Below, piece by piece: positions 37,170 through 46,280 of a stretch of DNA of 64,000 bases. Both the position numbers and the translations under genes were made by a program. The notes beneath the pieces were generated by a model. It worked only from the letters and a program-made list of their open reading frames with translations. It ran no database searches and was not told the origin of the DNA. The stretch lies in the NCBI RefSeq assembly GCF_003324525.1, contig NZ_QGDC01000003.1, positions 62,001 through 126,000 of the forward strand, written 5' to 3'. Source of the stretch: Mucilaginibacter hurinus (lineage in GTDB: Bacteria; Bacteroidota; Bacteroidia; Sphingobacteriales; Sphingobacteriaceae). The stretch's first letter is position 1; each line of letters begins with the position of its first letter.

Positions 37170-38351
37170 TCAGTCAAATTTAAGCCTAATAAATCTTGGA
37201 CGATATAAGTTGGGATGTTTTTTTACGTCGTTGGTCCAGTTGAAGGAATTGACGTTAAAACTCACTAAAAGTTCGCCGGGTTTTGAAAGCGCCGGGTGCG
37301 CTTTTGCATTGTACGAGTAAAATCCGTTTTCAAGCAGTACATCTTTGCAATCCCAAACCTTTATAATTGGCCCGAACGGCCCGGCAGGGCTGCGGCCCAG
37401 CCTCATACCTATTTCAGGACTTATGCCTTTAATTTGCGAGATCATTAAATACCGTCCGTCGGTGAGCGGAGTAACGCTTAACTCGTCAGACGCATGGTCG
37501 GCGATAGGCGCCGCTGCTTTGATGTCAGTGCCCCAATCTTTTCCGTCCCAAAAACGCCAGGTATCAAACTTTTCAAAATTATTTGGCAGTACACGTGCTA
37601 CCAGCACACGCTTCTCAAGGCCTTTTATGGCATAAACATATATATAACCATCGGGATGGGGTACACCTGCCGAAACTGTATTTGCTAAAATTGCCGAACC
37701 AAAATACCCTACTTTATTTGCACTATCTGCAGGGAAAAACAGTGGAGTTTCTATCTGACGGTGATTTTTAAACGGTGGCTTGCTTCCCTCAGGTATTGCT
37801 ATCAGGGCATTTCCGGTAGTAGCGAAATCAAAATGACCCTTGCCGAAAATATGCACCCTATAGCCAAAAATATAAGTATGCTTCAGTTCTGCATTGTAAA
37901 AACCATCGCCAAGCCAGTAAAAATCACCTTTTTTTGCATTCGGTGTATTCGGTACAAAGAAAGTCCCCGGCTTACCGTCATTGGTAGTGTGCCATTTAAA
38001 TTGCGTGGTTTCCTTTTTGGGCTTGCGGTTTTTAATAATGGCAACCGTATTATTCACCCATTTATGCCCGGGTTTTAATTTTCCGTCAACTATCTCGCCA
38101 ATTACCGTATCGCTGAATATAAGCATCGTGCTGTCTGTGGCCGATAGCTGCCTATCAATCCCGTTAAACGGAAGCGCGAAAACACCATCGGCCCCCAGCC
38201 ATCCTTTATCACGATTAAATAATGCCGTCCATTCAGGCGCTTCACTAACTGTAAATTTTATAGATGTAAGGCTTGTATCAGGCTTGCCAGCTAAACATAT
38301 TGAGCAGAACATTAATAACAAGGTGCATGAATAGGCGAATTTTGTTTTCAT
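37170..38351 (-). CDS. DUF4185-like exported protein
   Basis: A 393-residue exported protein with a signal peptide (TKFAYSCTLLLMFCSICLAG). The propeller-type fold shows LFNRDKGWLGADGVFALPF, TMLIFSDTVIGEI, GDFYWLGDGFYNAEL and NLYRPRFIRLKFD, similar to the 7518 protein (SGWNSGDGAQ, WMFGDSFIG, FIRVNLPE), but without the N-terminal spacer domain. No catalytic residues can be named. It is the first gene of the GH92 operon, about 200 bp from the divergent GntR regulator, whose operator probably lies in that gap. Confidence 0.78.
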   Translation of the reverse strand: MKTKFAYSCTLLLMFCSICLAGKPDTSLTSIKFTVSEAPEWTALFNRDKGWLGADGVFALPFNGIDRQLSATDSTMLIFSDTVIGEIVDGKLKPGHKWVNNTVAIIKNRKPKKETTQFKWHTTNDGKPGTFFVPNTPNAKKGDFYWLGDGFYNAELKHTYIFGYRVHIFGKGHFDFATTGNALIAIPEGSKPPFKNHRQIETPLFFPADSANKVGYFGSAILANTVSAGVPHPDGYIYVYAIKGLEKRVLVARVLPNNFEKFDTWRFWDGKDWGTDIKAAAPIADHASDELSVTPLTDGRYLMISQIKGISPEIGMRLGRSPAGPFGPIIKVWDCKDVLLENGFYSYNAKAHPALSKPGELLVSFNVNSFNWTNDVKKHPNLYRPRFIRLKFD

Positions 38352-38554
38352 TAAAATAGCTTTTATAAAACTGAATGGCCTTTGTTATACTTTGACCAGG
38401 ACATTAAAGGCGCAATTATATTGATTTTTTTTAAATTATTGTATATACATAGCAACATGCATTTGTACTGAATTATATTTTGTTATATGTTTGCCCCGAT
38501 TGTATCTATTATTGATATTTTTTGTAGTTTTATTTATATTTTCATCAACCAGCC

Positions 38555-39286
38555 ATGCAGTTTAAGATTGACCATAAGAGTCCTATTCCATTACATATAC
38601 AAGCAGAAAATTTACTACGCGAATTAATTGACGACCCACAATACCAAGGGGGGAAATTTTTACCAAACGAGGTTAACCTATCAAAGCAGCTGGCTATTTC
38701 GCGTACAACTTTGCGCCAGGCTTTAAACAAACTTGTTTACGAAGGCTTACTTACGCGCAAAAAAGGCGTAGGCACCAAAGTAGCACAACCATCAGTAAGT
38801 TCAAAATCAATGAACTGGCTTAGCTTTTCGCAGGAAATGAAGGCCAGGGGAATTCCCATTAAAAACTTTGAACTACACTTAAGCTGGGTATTTCCTGAAG
38901 AAAAAATAGCTAACTTTTTCGAGATAAAAACGGATAAAAAGATACTGAAACTTGAGCGTTTACGTGGCCGGAGCGAAGGTCCTTTTGTTTACTTTGTATC
39001 CTACTTTCATCCACGTGTGGGCTTAACTGGTGAAGAGGATTTTACACGCCCGTTATATGAAGTGTTGGAAAAAGACCACCTGGTTATTGCCCAGTTATCA
39101 AAAGAAGAAATTAGCGCGCGCGCAGCAGATAAGCTAATATCGCAAAAACTTGATACCGAATTAGGCAGCCCCATCCTGCTCAGAAAACGCTTTGTGTATG
39201 ACCAGGCCGACCGACCTATTGAGTACAATTTAGGTTATTACCGTGCCGATAGCTTTGTATATACTGTAGAAAGCCGCAGAGACTAA
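38555..39286 (+). CDS. GntR-family transcriptional regulator with UTRA domain
   Basis: A 243-residue regulator: an N-terminal winged helix (PNEVNLSKQLAISRTTLRQA, wing GLLTRKKGVGTKV) and a C-terminal UTRA effector domain (about 95-240) with a typical end DRPIEYNLGYYRADSF. HutC-type repressors bind sugar or sugar-phosphate ligands. It is divergent from the DUF4185/esterase/GH92 operon and most likely controls it, released by a mannose- or acetyl-glycan-derived ligand. Bacteroidota usually use SusR or ECF systems for glycans, so a GntR controller is somewhat unusual. Confidence 0.9.
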   Translation: MQFKIDHKSPIPLHIQAENLLRELIDDPQYQGGKFLPNEVNLSKQLAISRTTLRQALNKLVYEGLLTRKKGVGTKVAQPSVSSKSMNWLSFSQEMKARGIPIKNFELHLSWVFPEEKIANFFEIKTDKKILKLERLRGRSEGPFVYFVSYFHPRVGLTGEEDFTRPLYEVLEKDHLVIAQLSKEEISARAADKLISQKLDTELGSPILLRKRFVYDQADRPIEYNLGYYRADSFVYTVESRRD

Positions 39287-39319
39287 TAACGAGTTTGTTT
39301 ACATGCAATTTGTTATACT

Positions 39320-41239
39320 ATGGCAATAATCATACTCCCGGTTTGTTTTATTGCCATATTGCTTAACCTGGCTTTATATACGCATGACAGGGCTAGTAAA
39401 AGAAGCATTCTGTTAGAGGGTGTATTGGTATTTTGCGGCACACTGCTTTTTATCACTGAGTTACTAAGCGGCTTAAAGCTTTTACATTTTGGTGGACTAT
39501 CGGTTGCATGGATCATTGCCACCCTGATCTGTATGGTTAATTTATTTATCAATAAAAGCAGGTTACAACACCTGCTGGATAAATATGGACAAAAGATAAA
39601 ATTCAACTGGGAACGTTTTACAATCTGGCAAAAGCTATTTATATATTTTTCAGCCGGCTTGTTATTCATTGTATTTGTGCAAGGCGTGATATATCCGCCC
39701 AATAACTGGGACTCCATGACATATCATCTTGGCCGGATAACCAGCTGGGTAAGCAACAATTCGGTAGACGCTTTTCAAACACATATTACCCGGCAATTAT
39801 ATCAACCGCCCTTTGCAGAATATGTTATACTGCATTTTAACGTATTAAACGGTGCTGACTACTTTTCAAATTCTGTTCAGTTATTTTTTGGGCTTTTTGT
39901 GTTGGTTTCCATAGCTGCTTTAACTCAACAATTAAAATTAAACCGTTGGTACCAAATTTTATCAGTTGTGGTTTGTATTACCATCCCTGAGTTTTTACTG
40001 CAGGCATCAAGCACGCAAAATGATATTGTTGTATCATTTTTTTTACTAACAAGCTGCTTTTTTGGATATAAAGCCATTCAGGAAAATAGTTTAAAGTATT
40101 ACTGTTTTACCGGAACGGCTGCTGCGCTCGCACTTGTTAGTAAAGGGACAGCTTATATTTACCTGGCACCCGTGTTATTGTTATTAGCTATAATTGTACT
40201 TACTAACTACTACAAAACACGGCAGCTAACTCACCTTGTTTTTGCTTTAGCCATACCTGCCTTTATCATTGCATTTACCGCTCCCGGATATTACCGGAAT
40301 TACCAACTTACCGGCAATATTTTAGGTGTCGATAAGGAAGAATCGCAACACTATGCCAATCAACGCATGTCTCCGGTATTACTACTCTCAAACATTGTAA
40401 AAAACGGCGCCCTGCACACAGGCATAAAATATACCGGCTATCTGGCGGCTGCAACTGATACTGTACTTCACAAAATACACAAGGCGGTGGAAGTTGATAT
40501 TAACGACCCTGCGGTTAACTACCGCAATATACCATACAGTACCCACACGCTGGCTACACAGGAAGACAGTGCCCCCAACCTCTATCATCTTATTTTAATA
40601 TCAGGTTGTGTAATAGTGCTTATTAAAAACACATACAAACGGCGGCTCCCTCTTATAGTCGGTATTTTATTTACTATACTATTCATACAGTTAATAGTTT
40701 TTTGCGGCTACCTTAAATGGCAGCCATGGCACTCCAGGTTACATTTGCCCATGTTTATACTATTTGTGCCTTTAATTTGCTTTGCTTTGAGTGTGAGTAA
40801 GGTTTATACAAAAGTTTTTAGTGTTTTGCTTCCATTTATACTGCTTTATAGTATAACAGTAGTAGCAGGTAACGAGACAAGGCCACTTAAGTTGCAAAAA
40901 TTAAAACAAGAGCGTTTCCAGAAATACTTTGCCACTAAGCCGGAAAGTTATGGCGAGTATAAAGAGATAAACGAAATTATAAATACGGCAGGCTTTAGTA
41001 ACATTGGCCTTATTTTAGGCGTGGATGATTGGCAATATCCACTTTTTGTTGAGTGCTATCGCCGCCCCCTACGGCCGGTGCATATTAATGTAAATAATTT
41101 TTCAAAATCTATACCAGCAAAGGTGATAGTACCTGACTGTATCGTATCAACAACAACCAACTTAAAAACCATAGAATTTAACGGAAGAGTGTATAATAAT
41201 ATAACTCCCGATAATATCTATATATTTTTATATAAATAG
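39320..41239 (+). CDS. multi-pass GT-C-type glycosyltransferase
   Basis: A 639-residue inner-membrane protein with about 12-13 hydrophobic helices. The first periplasmic loop has PPNNWDSMTYHLGRITSWVS and FAEYVILHFN, the acidic D-x-x-x-Y-H pattern typical of ArnT/PMT-like GT-C enzymes that take a polyprenyl-phosphate sugar as donor. The C-terminal 120 residues form a soluble extracellular domain ending NIYIFLYK. The gene is next to a dolichyl-phosphate-mannose-synthase-like GT2 (41286), which could supply the lipid-linked donor. Acceptor unknown; a cell-surface glycan or protein is likely. Confidence 0.8.
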   Translation: MAIIILPVCFIAILLNLALYTHDRASKRSILLEGVLVFCGTLLFITELLSGLKLLHFGGLSVAWIIATLICMVNLFINKSRLQHLLDKYGQKIKFNWERFTIWQKLFIYFSAGLLFIVFVQGVIYPPNNWDSMTYHLGRITSWVSNNSVDAFQTHITRQLYQPPFAEYVILHFNVLNGADYFSNSVQLFFGLFVLVSIAALTQQLKLNRWYQILSVVVCITIPEFLLQASSTQNDIVVSFFLLTSCFFGYKAIQENSLKYYCFTGTAAALALVSKGTAYIYLAPVLLLLAIIVLTNYYKTRQLTHLVFALAIPAFIIAFTAPGYYRNYQLTGNILGVDKEESQHYANQRMSPVLLLSNIVKNGALHTGIKYTGYLAAATDTVLHKIHKAVEVDINDPAVNYRNIPYSTHTLATQEDSAPNLYHLILISGCVIVLIKNTYKRRLPLIVGILFTILFIQLIVFCGYLKWQPWHSRLHLPMFILFVPLICFALSVSKVYTKVFSVLLPFILLYSITVVAGNETRPLKLQKLKQERFQKYFATKPESYGEYKEINEIINTAGFSNIGLILGVDDWQYPLFVECYRRPLRPVHINVNNFSKSIPAKVIVPDCIVSTTTNLKTIEFNGRVYNNITPDNIYIFLYK

Positions 41240-41285
41240 TGTTAAAATATTTAACTTACAACACTATTGTAACCTGTATTTACTG

Positions 41286-42011
41286 ATGCAAATCTCCAAA
41301 CTTTCTATTATTATACCTGCCTATAACGAAGGCCGTACCATCCATTTTATTCTTGATAAGGTAAAGCAGGTAACGCTTATTAATAACATAGCTAAAGAAG
41401 TTATTATAGTTAATGATTGCTCGCGTGATAATACCGAAGAGGCTATTAAAAATTATATAACCACTAACCCCGACCTGGATATCAAATACTATGCTCATGA
41501 AGTAAATAAGGGCAAGGGCGCAGCATTGCATACAGGAATAAGTAAAGCGAGCGGTGAATACCTGATTATACAGGATGCCGACCTGGAGTATGATCCGCAG
41601 GAATTTAACCTGCTGCTTAAACCGGTGACCGATGGCTTTGCCGATGTTGTATTCGGATCAAGGTTTATGGGTGGTAATCCACACCGGATATTATTTTTCT
41701 GGCATACAATAGGCAACAAGTTTTTAACTACTCTGTCAAATGCGTGCACCAATCTTAACCTGACGGATATGGAGACGTGCTATAAGCTATTTAACACCAA
41801 AATATTACAGGGGATTGAGTTGAAGGAGCGCCGGTTTGGTTTTGAACCGGAGGTAACAACCAAAATATCCCGCGTACCTAAAATACGAATATATGAGGTA
41901 GGTATATCTTACTATGGCCGTACTTACGAAGAGGGTAAAAAGATAGGCTGGCGCGATGGTTTCAGGGCGATATACTGCATTTTGAAGTACGGCATGTTTA
42001 AGATACAATAA
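41286..42011 (+). CDS. GT2 family, polyprenyl-phosphate sugar synthase-like
   Basis: A 241-residue glycosyltransferase like dolichyl-phosphate mannose synthase. KLSIIIPAYNEGRTIHFIL starts the GT-A fold; EVIIVNDCSRDNT, HEVNKGKGAALHTG and LIIQDADLEYDPQEF supply the nucleotide and metal (DAD) sites; VVFGSRFMGG is the family's acceptor-side segment. No transmembrane helix, so it is a soluble or peripheral enzyme. It ends 72 bp from the convergent GT2 (42083) and is 46 bp behind the GT-C gene, likely in one operon. Confidence 0.9.
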   Translation: MQISKLSIIIPAYNEGRTIHFILDKVKQVTLINNIAKEVIIVNDCSRDNTEEAIKNYITTNPDLDIKYYAHEVNKGKGAALHTGISKASGEYLIIQDADLEYDPQEFNLLLKPVTDGFADVVFGSRFMGGNPHRILFFWHTIGNKFLTTLSNACTNLNLTDMETCYKLFNTKILQGIELKERRFGFEPEVTTKISRVPKIRIYEVGISYYGRTYEEGKKIGWRDGFRAIYCILKYGMFKIQ

Positions 42012-42082
42012 AGCCTGTTAATACAACGCCCCAGATTATAAGATACCATTCATAAGCGACTGAACTGCCAGGGTTAGCCGGG

Positions 42083-42886
42083 TTATTTTTTTAGATACTT
42101 TAGATACAAGTATTTAAAAAAGGATCTGACCGGCCTGCGTTTATCCTGCTGGTAAGCATGCAACTGGTCGCTCAGCCAAAAAAACGATTCTTTAAAAAAA
42201 TCCGGATGTTTACTGTAAATATATTCGCGGGCGCTGTTATATCGCTCTAGGCTGTCGTCGTTAGTTAATGATGCGGCGCGCACACGATAGTCAAACACAG
42301 TTTCATTTAAGTAGTAAAATTTAAAACCTGCTTTTACGGCACGCAGCCACAAATCCCAGTCTTCCTGGCCTTTGCGCAATTCCTCACCCTCATCAAATCC
42401 GCCGGTAACTTCCCACACTTCACGACGCACAATAGCACACATATCAATGTAGTTACGCGCCATTAGTAACGGCACATTCAATTCGCCCTGGGTAAAAAGC
42501 GGCTTTGCCGATTCACCAAAAAAAGCGGCATTACCGTATACCACATCGCCTTTGTTATTGCCAAGTATCTCTATTCCTTTTTCAACAAGCCGCTCCCTTA
42601 TTTTATTGTCACTATCTAAAAATACCAGGTACTTGCCCGTAGAATTTTTAACTGCGGTATTACGCGCCGCAGCAGGGCCCTTGTTAACCTGGTGTATTAT
42701 TTTTGCTATACCCTCCTCCTGTAAATTTTTGAGCACTTCAATGGCATAGCTTTCAGTAGAGCCATCATCACAGATAACTATTTCGCAGTCAAAATCATCC
42801 CGTTGCAGCAACGGTCGTACGCTGTTAATAGCATCTGGTAAATAATTACCGGCATTATAGTAGGGTATAATTACAGATACATCCAT
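42083..42886 (-). CDS. GT2 glycosyltransferase
   Basis: A 267-residue GT-A enzyme. DVSVIIPYYNAGNYLPDAIN, EIVICDDGSTES, HQVNKGPAAARNTAVKN and YLVFLDSDNKIRERL place the donor-nucleotide and metal sites. Its start overlaps the stop of the upstream GT2 by one base (TAATG), so the two are co-translated, and a poly-lysine-rich end (RSFFKYLYLKYLKK) could attach it to the membrane. Part of the glycan assembly operon 47702-42083; specificity unknown. Confidence 0.88.
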   Translation of the reverse strand: MDVSVIIPYYNAGNYLPDAINSVRPLLQRDDFDCEIVICDDGSTESYAIEVLKNLQEEGIAKIIHQVNKGPAAARNTAVKNSTGKYLVFLDSDNKIRERLVEKGIEILGNNKGDVVYGNAAFFGESAKPLFTQGELNVPLLMARNYIDMCAIVRREVWEVTGGFDEGEELRKGQEDWDLWLRAVKAGFKFYYLNETVFDYRVRAASLTNDDSLERYNSAREYIYSKHPDFFKESFFWLSDQLHAYQQDKRRPVRSFFKYLYLKYLKK

Positions 42887-43635
42887 TAAAACAGCTTTGA
42901 TCGTATTTTACGCAGCACTTTGCTGATATAATAATAAGGTAAATAACTGTTCCCTTTATATTTAGATACTAATTTTTTCCTGTCGGCAAAATAGGCAAGG
43001 TATTCGGGGTGTTGCATCCAATTGCCGCTTACGCCATCGGTACTAAATTTTGCGACAACAAGCGGTACATATACCGATGTTACCCGGTCCGCAAACACTT
43101 TAAGATTGAAATCCCAATCGGCTGCCATTTTAAAGCGGGTATCATATAACCGGCCCTCAAAAAGCGAACGATGGTAAAAAATAGCCTGATGACAGATACA
43201 CCTGTCGATAACAAGGTTCCAAAAGTTATAATTCTCATACCGCTCGGTTGTGCCGGCTGTAGTTACAACATCGCCGTGAATGATCTTTACTAACTTATCA
43301 GCTACTATAATATTGTTAATTTGGGATAAAATGGTGTTATCAAACAATGCGTCATCGCTTCCTAAAAAATAAAGCCAGTTACCTTTAGCTTGGTTAACCC
43401 CCTTATTCATCGCATCATAAATTCCGGAATCCTTTTCGGACGTAATCCGTATTCTGGGGTTATTAAAAGATTGGGCAATGTTTAGGGTATCGTCTGTAGA
43501 GAGGCCGTCGATAAGCAATATTTCAAAATCCTGAAATGATTGCGATAGTATGCTTTCGATACACGCTGCAATTGTATCTGCGCTGTTAAACGATGGTATA
43601 ATTACTGAAAATTGAATATTATAGTTTGTACCCAT
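42886..43635 (-). CDS. GT2 glycosyltransferase
   Basis: A 249-residue GT-A enzyme; ATG 43635 (MGTNYNIQFSVIIPSFNSAD) was chosen because the extra 29 upstream codons are encoded inside the neighbouring DUF5672 gene and look random. EILLIDGLSTDDTLNI and YDAMNKGVNQAKGNWLYFLG and SDDALFDN mark the WcaA-like subgroup. It overlaps the DUF5672 stop by 17 bp. It ends with basic residues (KVLRKIRSKLF), perhaps for membrane contact. Confidence 0.87.
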   Translation of the reverse strand: MGTNYNIQFSVIIPSFNSADTIAACIESILSQSFQDFEILLIDGLSTDDTLNIAQSFNNPRIRITSEKDSGIYDAMNKGVNQAKGNWLYFLGSDDALFDNTILSQINNIIVADKLVKIIHGDVVTTAGTTERYENYNFWNLVIDRCICHQAIFYHRSLFEGRLYDTRFKMAADWDFNLKVFADRVTSVYVPLVVAKFSTDGVSGNWMQHPEYLAYFADRKKLVSKYKGNSYLPYYYISKVLRKIRSKLF

Positions 43636-44449
43636 AACTTTCAATAAAAGGTTTCCAAAACTCAAGGTCGTACAACCACCATGCATGGCACCCCATCGGC
43701 AGTTTTTCTCCGTTTTTGGCATAAAGCAGGGGCGCGTTTACTTCAAAGCTAAACTTGTATGCTTCATCTGCTGGTGCCAGCTTAAACTCAGGAAATGCTG
43801 GTGCCATAAACTCAAACACAACTTTATCTTCAAATAAAAAACCGGCTTTTTGTATGGTAGCATTTTCCTTATATAGTAAACTTTTCAACTTTGATAATCT
43901 GCGCAGCTGTTTAAATATCGGCCCTTTCAGCTTCATTATAAACTTCTGCTTCCGGAAAACCGAATGCTTTGTTGGATCAACGTAGTAAACCTTTTTAAGG
44001 CACTGCTGCATAGTTTTGATGTTACGCAATGAAAAACCAGAATTACCTACACCCAACATTTTGGCTTCGTTAGCCGGCGCATGGTCAAACCAGGGAGCGC
44101 CTATATAGTCATAACCTTTGTCACACCAATACTTTAACTGATCGGTAAATACAAAAGCATCCAGTTCATACGTTAACAGGTAAGTATACTGCTTAAATAA
44201 GTTGTAAAAATATTGGCTCATTTTAAGCTTGTTATAATTCAACTTACTCGACTGCCATTTCTTATTGATATACACTACCTTAAATGTAGGTATCAATGCT
44301 TTATATACGCATAAATCTAACCCCTCAGGTGCAACAACGTAGATGGGGTGCTTACCCAAAATATTAAAGCATTGCTGAAAGGATATCAACTCGTAATATT
44401 CAGGAGCGGCACTATGCACCGGTATAACAACACACACGCTGTTACTCAT
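43619..44449 (-). CDS. DUF5672 protein, glycosyltransferase-like
   Basis: A 276-residue soluble protein of the DUF5672 family, whose members sit in capsule and O-antigen gene clusters. NSVCVVIPVHSAAPEYYELI starts a Rossmann-like fold; YTYLLTYELDAFVFTDQL gives a D-x-D-like element (E-L-D-A-F), GYDYIGAPWFDH and GVGNSGFSLRNIKTM are conserved family blocks. A glycosyltransferase role is inferred from this layout and from its place between two GT2 genes. Its start overlaps the 44442 gene stop by 8 bp, its end overlaps the next GT2. Confidence 0.8.
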   Translation of the reverse strand: MSNSVCVVIPVHSAAPEYYELISFQQCFNILGKHPIYVVAPEGLDLCVYKALIPTFKVVYINKKWQSSKLNYNKLKMSQYFYNLFKQYTYLLTYELDAFVFTDQLKYWCDKGYDYIGAPWFDHAPANEAKMLGVGNSGFSLRNIKTMQQCLKKVYYVDPTKHSVFRKQKFIMKLKGPIFKQLRRLSKLKSLLYKENATIQKAGFLFEDKVVFEFMAPAFPEFKLAPADEAYKFSFEVNAPLLYAKNGEKLPMGCHAWWLYDLEFWKPFIESYGYKL

Positions 44450-45320
44450 GCGGGGCTGCTTTAGTTAGTCCTAAATATCGCATTACCATGTTCATTAGCA
44501 CATTAAGTTCTTTTTTTGGGCTGCCCTGCGAACGCCAAATCATACCTGACCAAAATTTAGCCATCCTGGTAAATTCCCACACGTTAAATTTCACATTTTT
44601 TATATCAATGTTATTCAACACTTGTATACCTTCTGTTAACCAGTAGCCTTTGCTTTTTGCAGCATTGGATATATTATTATGGTACCACCTAAAGTAGTTA
44701 AGCTTATTGCTGGTGTGCACTAAACCGGCGTAATGCAGTATGCGCGTGTAAAATATCCAGTCGCCGCAGGCGCGGTAGCCCGACAGACCTCTAATTGCAC
44801 CTGCTGCCAGATCCCGGCGTATAATTGCCGAACTGGCATTTTGTATGGAACATTGCCAGCACATAAATCTTTTTATTTCTTCGGTGCCTGCCCTGTAAAA
44901 GGATTGCTTGTGTACTGACAGATCGTCTTTGATTTCGCCATTATCATCTACCCAATGCGACCCTGCAAAGATTATTCCTGCTCCGGCATGCCTTTTTGCG
45001 AGTTTTAAAAGAGTGTCTAAAAATTCGGATGAAGCATAGTCGTCGCTTTCGGCTATCCATACCCATTTACCGGTTGCCGCCGTTATACCCTTTTCCCACT
45101 GGCCGAAGGGACCGCCGCTATTTATATCATTAAAGATAATTTTACTAATGCGCTTATCGTTCCTGTATCCTTCAATAATATCACGGCTGTTGTCAGTTGA
45201 ACGATCATCCAAAATAATCACCTCAAAATCAGTATAGCTTTGAGAGAGTACACTATTTATGCGCTGCTCAAGGTAATGTGCATGATTATAATTGGGTATT
45301 ATTACTGATACCTCGGGCAT
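44442..45320 (-). CDS. GT2 glycosyltransferase
   Basis: A 292-residue GT-A enzyme: EVSVIIPNYNHAHYLEQRIN, FEVIILDDRSTDNSRDI, KWVWIAESDDYASSEFL. The last third is longer than in the other GT2 copies and contains HNNISNAAKSKGYWLTEG. It is 58 bp behind the SGNH-like gene and overlaps the DUF5672 start. Role in glycan extension is inferred; donor and acceptor unknown. Confidence 0.87.
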   Translation of the reverse strand: MPEVSVIIPNYNHAHYLEQRINSVLSQSYTDFEVIILDDRSTDNSRDIIEGYRNDKRISKIIFNDINSGGPFGQWEKGITAATGKWVWIAESDDYASSEFLDTLLKLAKRHAGAGIIFAGSHWVDDNGEIKDDLSVHKQSFYRAGTEEIKRFMCWQCSIQNASSAIIRRDLAAGAIRGLSGYRACGDWIFYTRILHYAGLVHTSNKLNYFRWYHNNISNAAKSKGYWLTEGIQVLNNIDIKNVKFNVWEFTRMAKFWSGMIWRSQGSPKKELNVLMNMVMRYLGLTKAAPHE

Positions 45321-45378
45321 CTTAAACGCTTATTTAACTTCCACGGTAATGCTTTGACTTGTGAAAGCAGTGATAAAT

Positions 45379-46275
45379 TTAGTATTTATTTTGGCGTGCT
45401 TCTGCTATCTGCCTGGCAAGCACACGGGTATAATCCTTGGCCGACTCACTGTTAAGATGTATCTGGTCTCTGATGGTTACGTATTCCGCTATGTTAACAT
45501 CGGGCAAATAATGGTATTGGCCGGCAGGCATATATTGCTTAAATGCTGCACGTATAGCCTTGCTCTGATCGTTAAAGTAAACCTCTTTATGCACCGGGGT
45601 ACCAAAAAAATACACTATTGTACCCTTACTTTGCAACGCGTCTACCTCCTTTTTAAGACGGGTAAAAGTTTCACGCACAATTGCGGTATCTACTGCGTTA
45701 CGCAACTTGCGCATTTGCTCGTAATGTTCGGATGCATCTATGGTTTTAATAGTATCACCCTGAAAAACTCTCAGTACCGGGTTAAAAATATAATTGCTGA
45801 AAAAACGTACACGTGGCTGGCTATGCCAATCTACCCAATCGGCTATTTGCCCTACCGGCTGGTATGCATCCTGTAAAATCGGAATGTGCTTTTTGCTGTA
45901 GTAATTTAGCTCATTAAAAATATAATCCTCAAAATTTGGGCTAGCAGGTTTTAATATAGCGTTTTGCTCAATAAACAGGTATTTAGGTTTGCCGTGTGCT
46001 TTTTTAACCACTTCCAAACCATCCCAAACCGAAAATCCGGGGTAAGTAAGCATATAAACGCCTTTCGGCAAACTATCCTTGTTCACCTTGTCTGTTAACG
46101 AAGTTCCCAATACCACGTCGCACTTCAGTAATGAATCTGAATAAATATACTCTTGTGTACGTATAATATTTTCTTGCCAGGTATGCTGTGCTTTAGGCGA
46201 CGAATTTCCGTAAGCTACATATGCAGCATATAATAACAAGGCAACCACAGCAAATAATATCGATCTGAAAATCAT
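45379..46275 (-). CDS. SGNH-like membrane-anchored partner of the MBOAT enzyme
   Basis: A 298-residue protein with an N-terminal helix (SILFAVVALLLYAAYVAYG) and an extracytoplasmic domain. KCDVVLGTSLTDKV is block-I-like (G-x-S-L) and HYLPDVNIAEY with IRDQIHLNSESAKDY block-V-like (D-x-x-H), as in SGNH/AlgJ-AlgX-type acyltransferase partners. It directly follows the MBOAT gene (5-bp gap), so it probably takes the acyl group from the MBOAT channel and transfers it to a glycan. Sequence identity to named families is low; assigned by motif and context. Confidence 0.65.
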   Translation of the reverse strand: MIFRSILFAVVALLLYAAYVAYGNSSPKAQHTWQENIIRTQEYIYSDSLLKCDVVLGTSLTDKVNKDSLPKGVYMLTYPGFSVWDGLEVVKKAHGKPKYLFIEQNAILKPASPNFEDYIFNELNYYSKKHIPILQDAYQPVGQIADWVDWHSQPRVRFFSNYIFNPVLRVFQGDTIKTIDASEHYEQMRKLRNAVDTAIVRETFTRLKKEVDALQSKGTIVYFFGTPVHKEVYFNDQSKAIRAAFKQYMPAGQYHYLPDVNIAEYVTIRDQIHLNSESAKDYTRVLARQIAEARQNKY

Positions 46276-46280
46276 ATACC

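Noticed and set aside
45361-45876. Plus-strand 171-codon ORF inside the SGNH-like gene
   Set aside because: Antisense shadow; the minus frame has the family-like blocks and operon spacing.
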